Source of the DNA: Pedinophyceae sp. YPF-701
Taxonomy: Eukaryota > Chlorophyta > Pedinophyceae
Direction of reading: 5' to 3'
Assembly: GCA_916048055.1 (NCBI GenBank)
Contig: CAJZHL010000028.1
Location: 620,001 to 684,000 of the forward strand
DNA: 64,000 nt
Shown: positions 63,466-64,000 of the stretch, piece after piece
Numbering within the stretch: the stretch's first letter is position 1
How the letters are laid out: the number at the start of each line of letters is the position of its first letter
The notes under the pieces: model-generated
What the model saw: only the letters and a program-made list of their open reading frames with translations
Databases searched by the model: none
Told to the model about the DNA's origin: nothing
Position numbers and translations under genes: made by a program

Positions 63466-64000
63466 GCAACACCGCGCCGTCGCAGAGCGGCGATAGCAAC
63501 CACAACTTCCTCCCCGTGACCGCGCCGTCCACGCCGCAAAGCGGCCGCACGTGGGCCTCGGAGATCGTGCTTGACAGCGGCGCGCCTGCAGCGCCGTCGT
63601 CGCGGAGCAGCGCGCACCCAGCGCCGCCGCCGGGGCACGCGAAGCAGTCCGGACCGCCCCTGGCGCGCTCCGCACACAGCAACGCCGCCGCCGCCCCGCA
63701 GCCCGCGCCGGCGCGCGGCACGTGGTCGCCGCCGCCCGGGCACCTGTTGGCGTTCCTGGGGCAGAGCGGGCGGCCGCAGGGCGCCGGGGACGGGCACCAG
63801 TGGCCCCTGCAAGGCCACGGAGGGCCGCGCGGCGGCTCCGCGGCGCCACCACCGCCGCCGCCGCCCCCACCGCCGCCGCCGCGCGAGGCGCCGGCCCTCT
63901 CGGAGGAGTCCCTGCGGAGCGTCGGCATCGTCATGGGCTCGGATCCGTTCGGGAACGACTTCAAGCAGCTCGTGAGGAACCTCGCGATCGCGCGGAAGGC
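60912..64000 (+). CDS. PAP/OAS1-type nucleotidyltransferase, 3' end beyond window
   Basis: Plant-type non-canonical nucleotidyltransferase, probably an RNA-tailing enzyme. Exons 60912-60997, 61446-61530, 61642-61824, 62141-62344, 62459-62641 and 62737 onward have closing phases. Exon 3 holds the catalytic GS motif and acid pair, FGSFPLRTYLPDGDIDLCLF. Exon 4 has the third acid in TTKVDISFNQ, then GGLCTLCFLEEVDRIVQRGH and KAWAYHEAR. Exon 5 gives ILGSHCFLLATYALEVVVLH and FDWDTDCLSIQRAIPQ, the PAP/OAS1 substrate-binding domain. Exon 6 covers FAVRQLNIVDPLLPTNNLGR. The tail is disordered with poly-proline tracts, and the best reading frame changes between about 63300 and 63410, through an unseen intron or a repeat-length error. 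The gene continues past the right edge. The RNA substrate is unknown. Confidence 0.88.
63434..63463 (+). repeat. CCG trinucleotide run encoding poly-proline
   Basis: A near-perfect run of ten CCG units lies in the nucleotidyltransferase tail, with a second proline-coding tract near 63845-63882. In the favoured frame both encode proline. Such runs are prone to length change and to assembly error. Confidence 0.8.

Noticed and set aside
62737-64000. Nucleotidyltransferase tail as a broken gene
   Set aside because: The frame change lies among proline and CCG repeats where an unseen short intron or a length error is likely. The catalytic and substrate-binding domains upstream are intact.

Overview
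This 64 kb window is nuclear DNA from a GC-rich green alga (Viridiplantae). The evidence is the gene content. There are short spliceosomal introns in almost every gene, most with donors GTGCGC, GTGCGT or GTACG and acceptors ending in CAG. Several proteins are typical of the green lineage: the thylakoid-lumen immunophilin CYP38/TLP40, the plastid UDP-glucose pyrophosphorylase UGP3, a rhodanese-PpiC STR12-type protein, GDP-mannose 3,5-epimerase, glucuronokinase and a plant-type PAP/OAS1 nucleotidyltransferase. A HAP2/GCS1 gamete fusogen and several probable centrosomal or ciliary proteins suggest a sexual, flagellated life stage. I cannot name the species. I saw no rRNA, tRNA, CRISPR array, transposon or viral element.

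Layout, left to right. 0-6 kb: glucuronokinase (-, runs off the left edge), a small one-helix membrane protein (-), CYP38 (+), and a dienelactone-hydrolase-like protein lacking its catalytic residues (-). 7-13 kb: organellar ClpX (+), an iodotyrosine-deiodinase-like nitroreductase (-) and an unknown plastid membrane protein (-). 13.5-30.4 kb: two large Sfi1-like Trp-repeat proteins (both -), which flank an RH58-like DEAD-box helicase with a UVR motif (+) and a CGKC thioredoxin-like protein (+). 30.9-38.4 kb: exosome subunit RRP46, a coiled-coil protein and HAP2/GCS1 (all +). 38.6-45.3 kb: a tail-anchored CRAL-TRIO protein (-), a FAM194-thioredoxin-fold fusion (+), STR12 (-) and a DnaJ-type zinc-finger protein (+). 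45.8-64 kb: UGP3 (-), a RING E3 ligase (+), a probable mitochondrial membrane protein (+), GDP-mannose epimerase (-), RAB2 (+) and a nucleotidyltransferase (+, runs off the right edge).

The genes do not form an operon. They alternate in convergent and divergent pairs, as in a compact eukaryotic genome. Three themes recur. Glucuronokinase, UGP3 and GME supply activated sugars for cell-wall uronic acids, plastid sulfolipid, and ascorbate or wall galactose. CYP38, STR12, the DnaJ-type zinc-finger protein, the thioredoxin-like protein and the helicase appear to serve the plastid. The Sfi1-like proteins, the coiled-coil protein, the FAM194 protein and HAP2 point to centriole, flagellum and gamete biology.

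Exon models were built by eye from homology, reading-frame phase and GT/GC-AG sites, without transcripts. In most genes all exon phases close exactly, which is the main reason for confidence in them.
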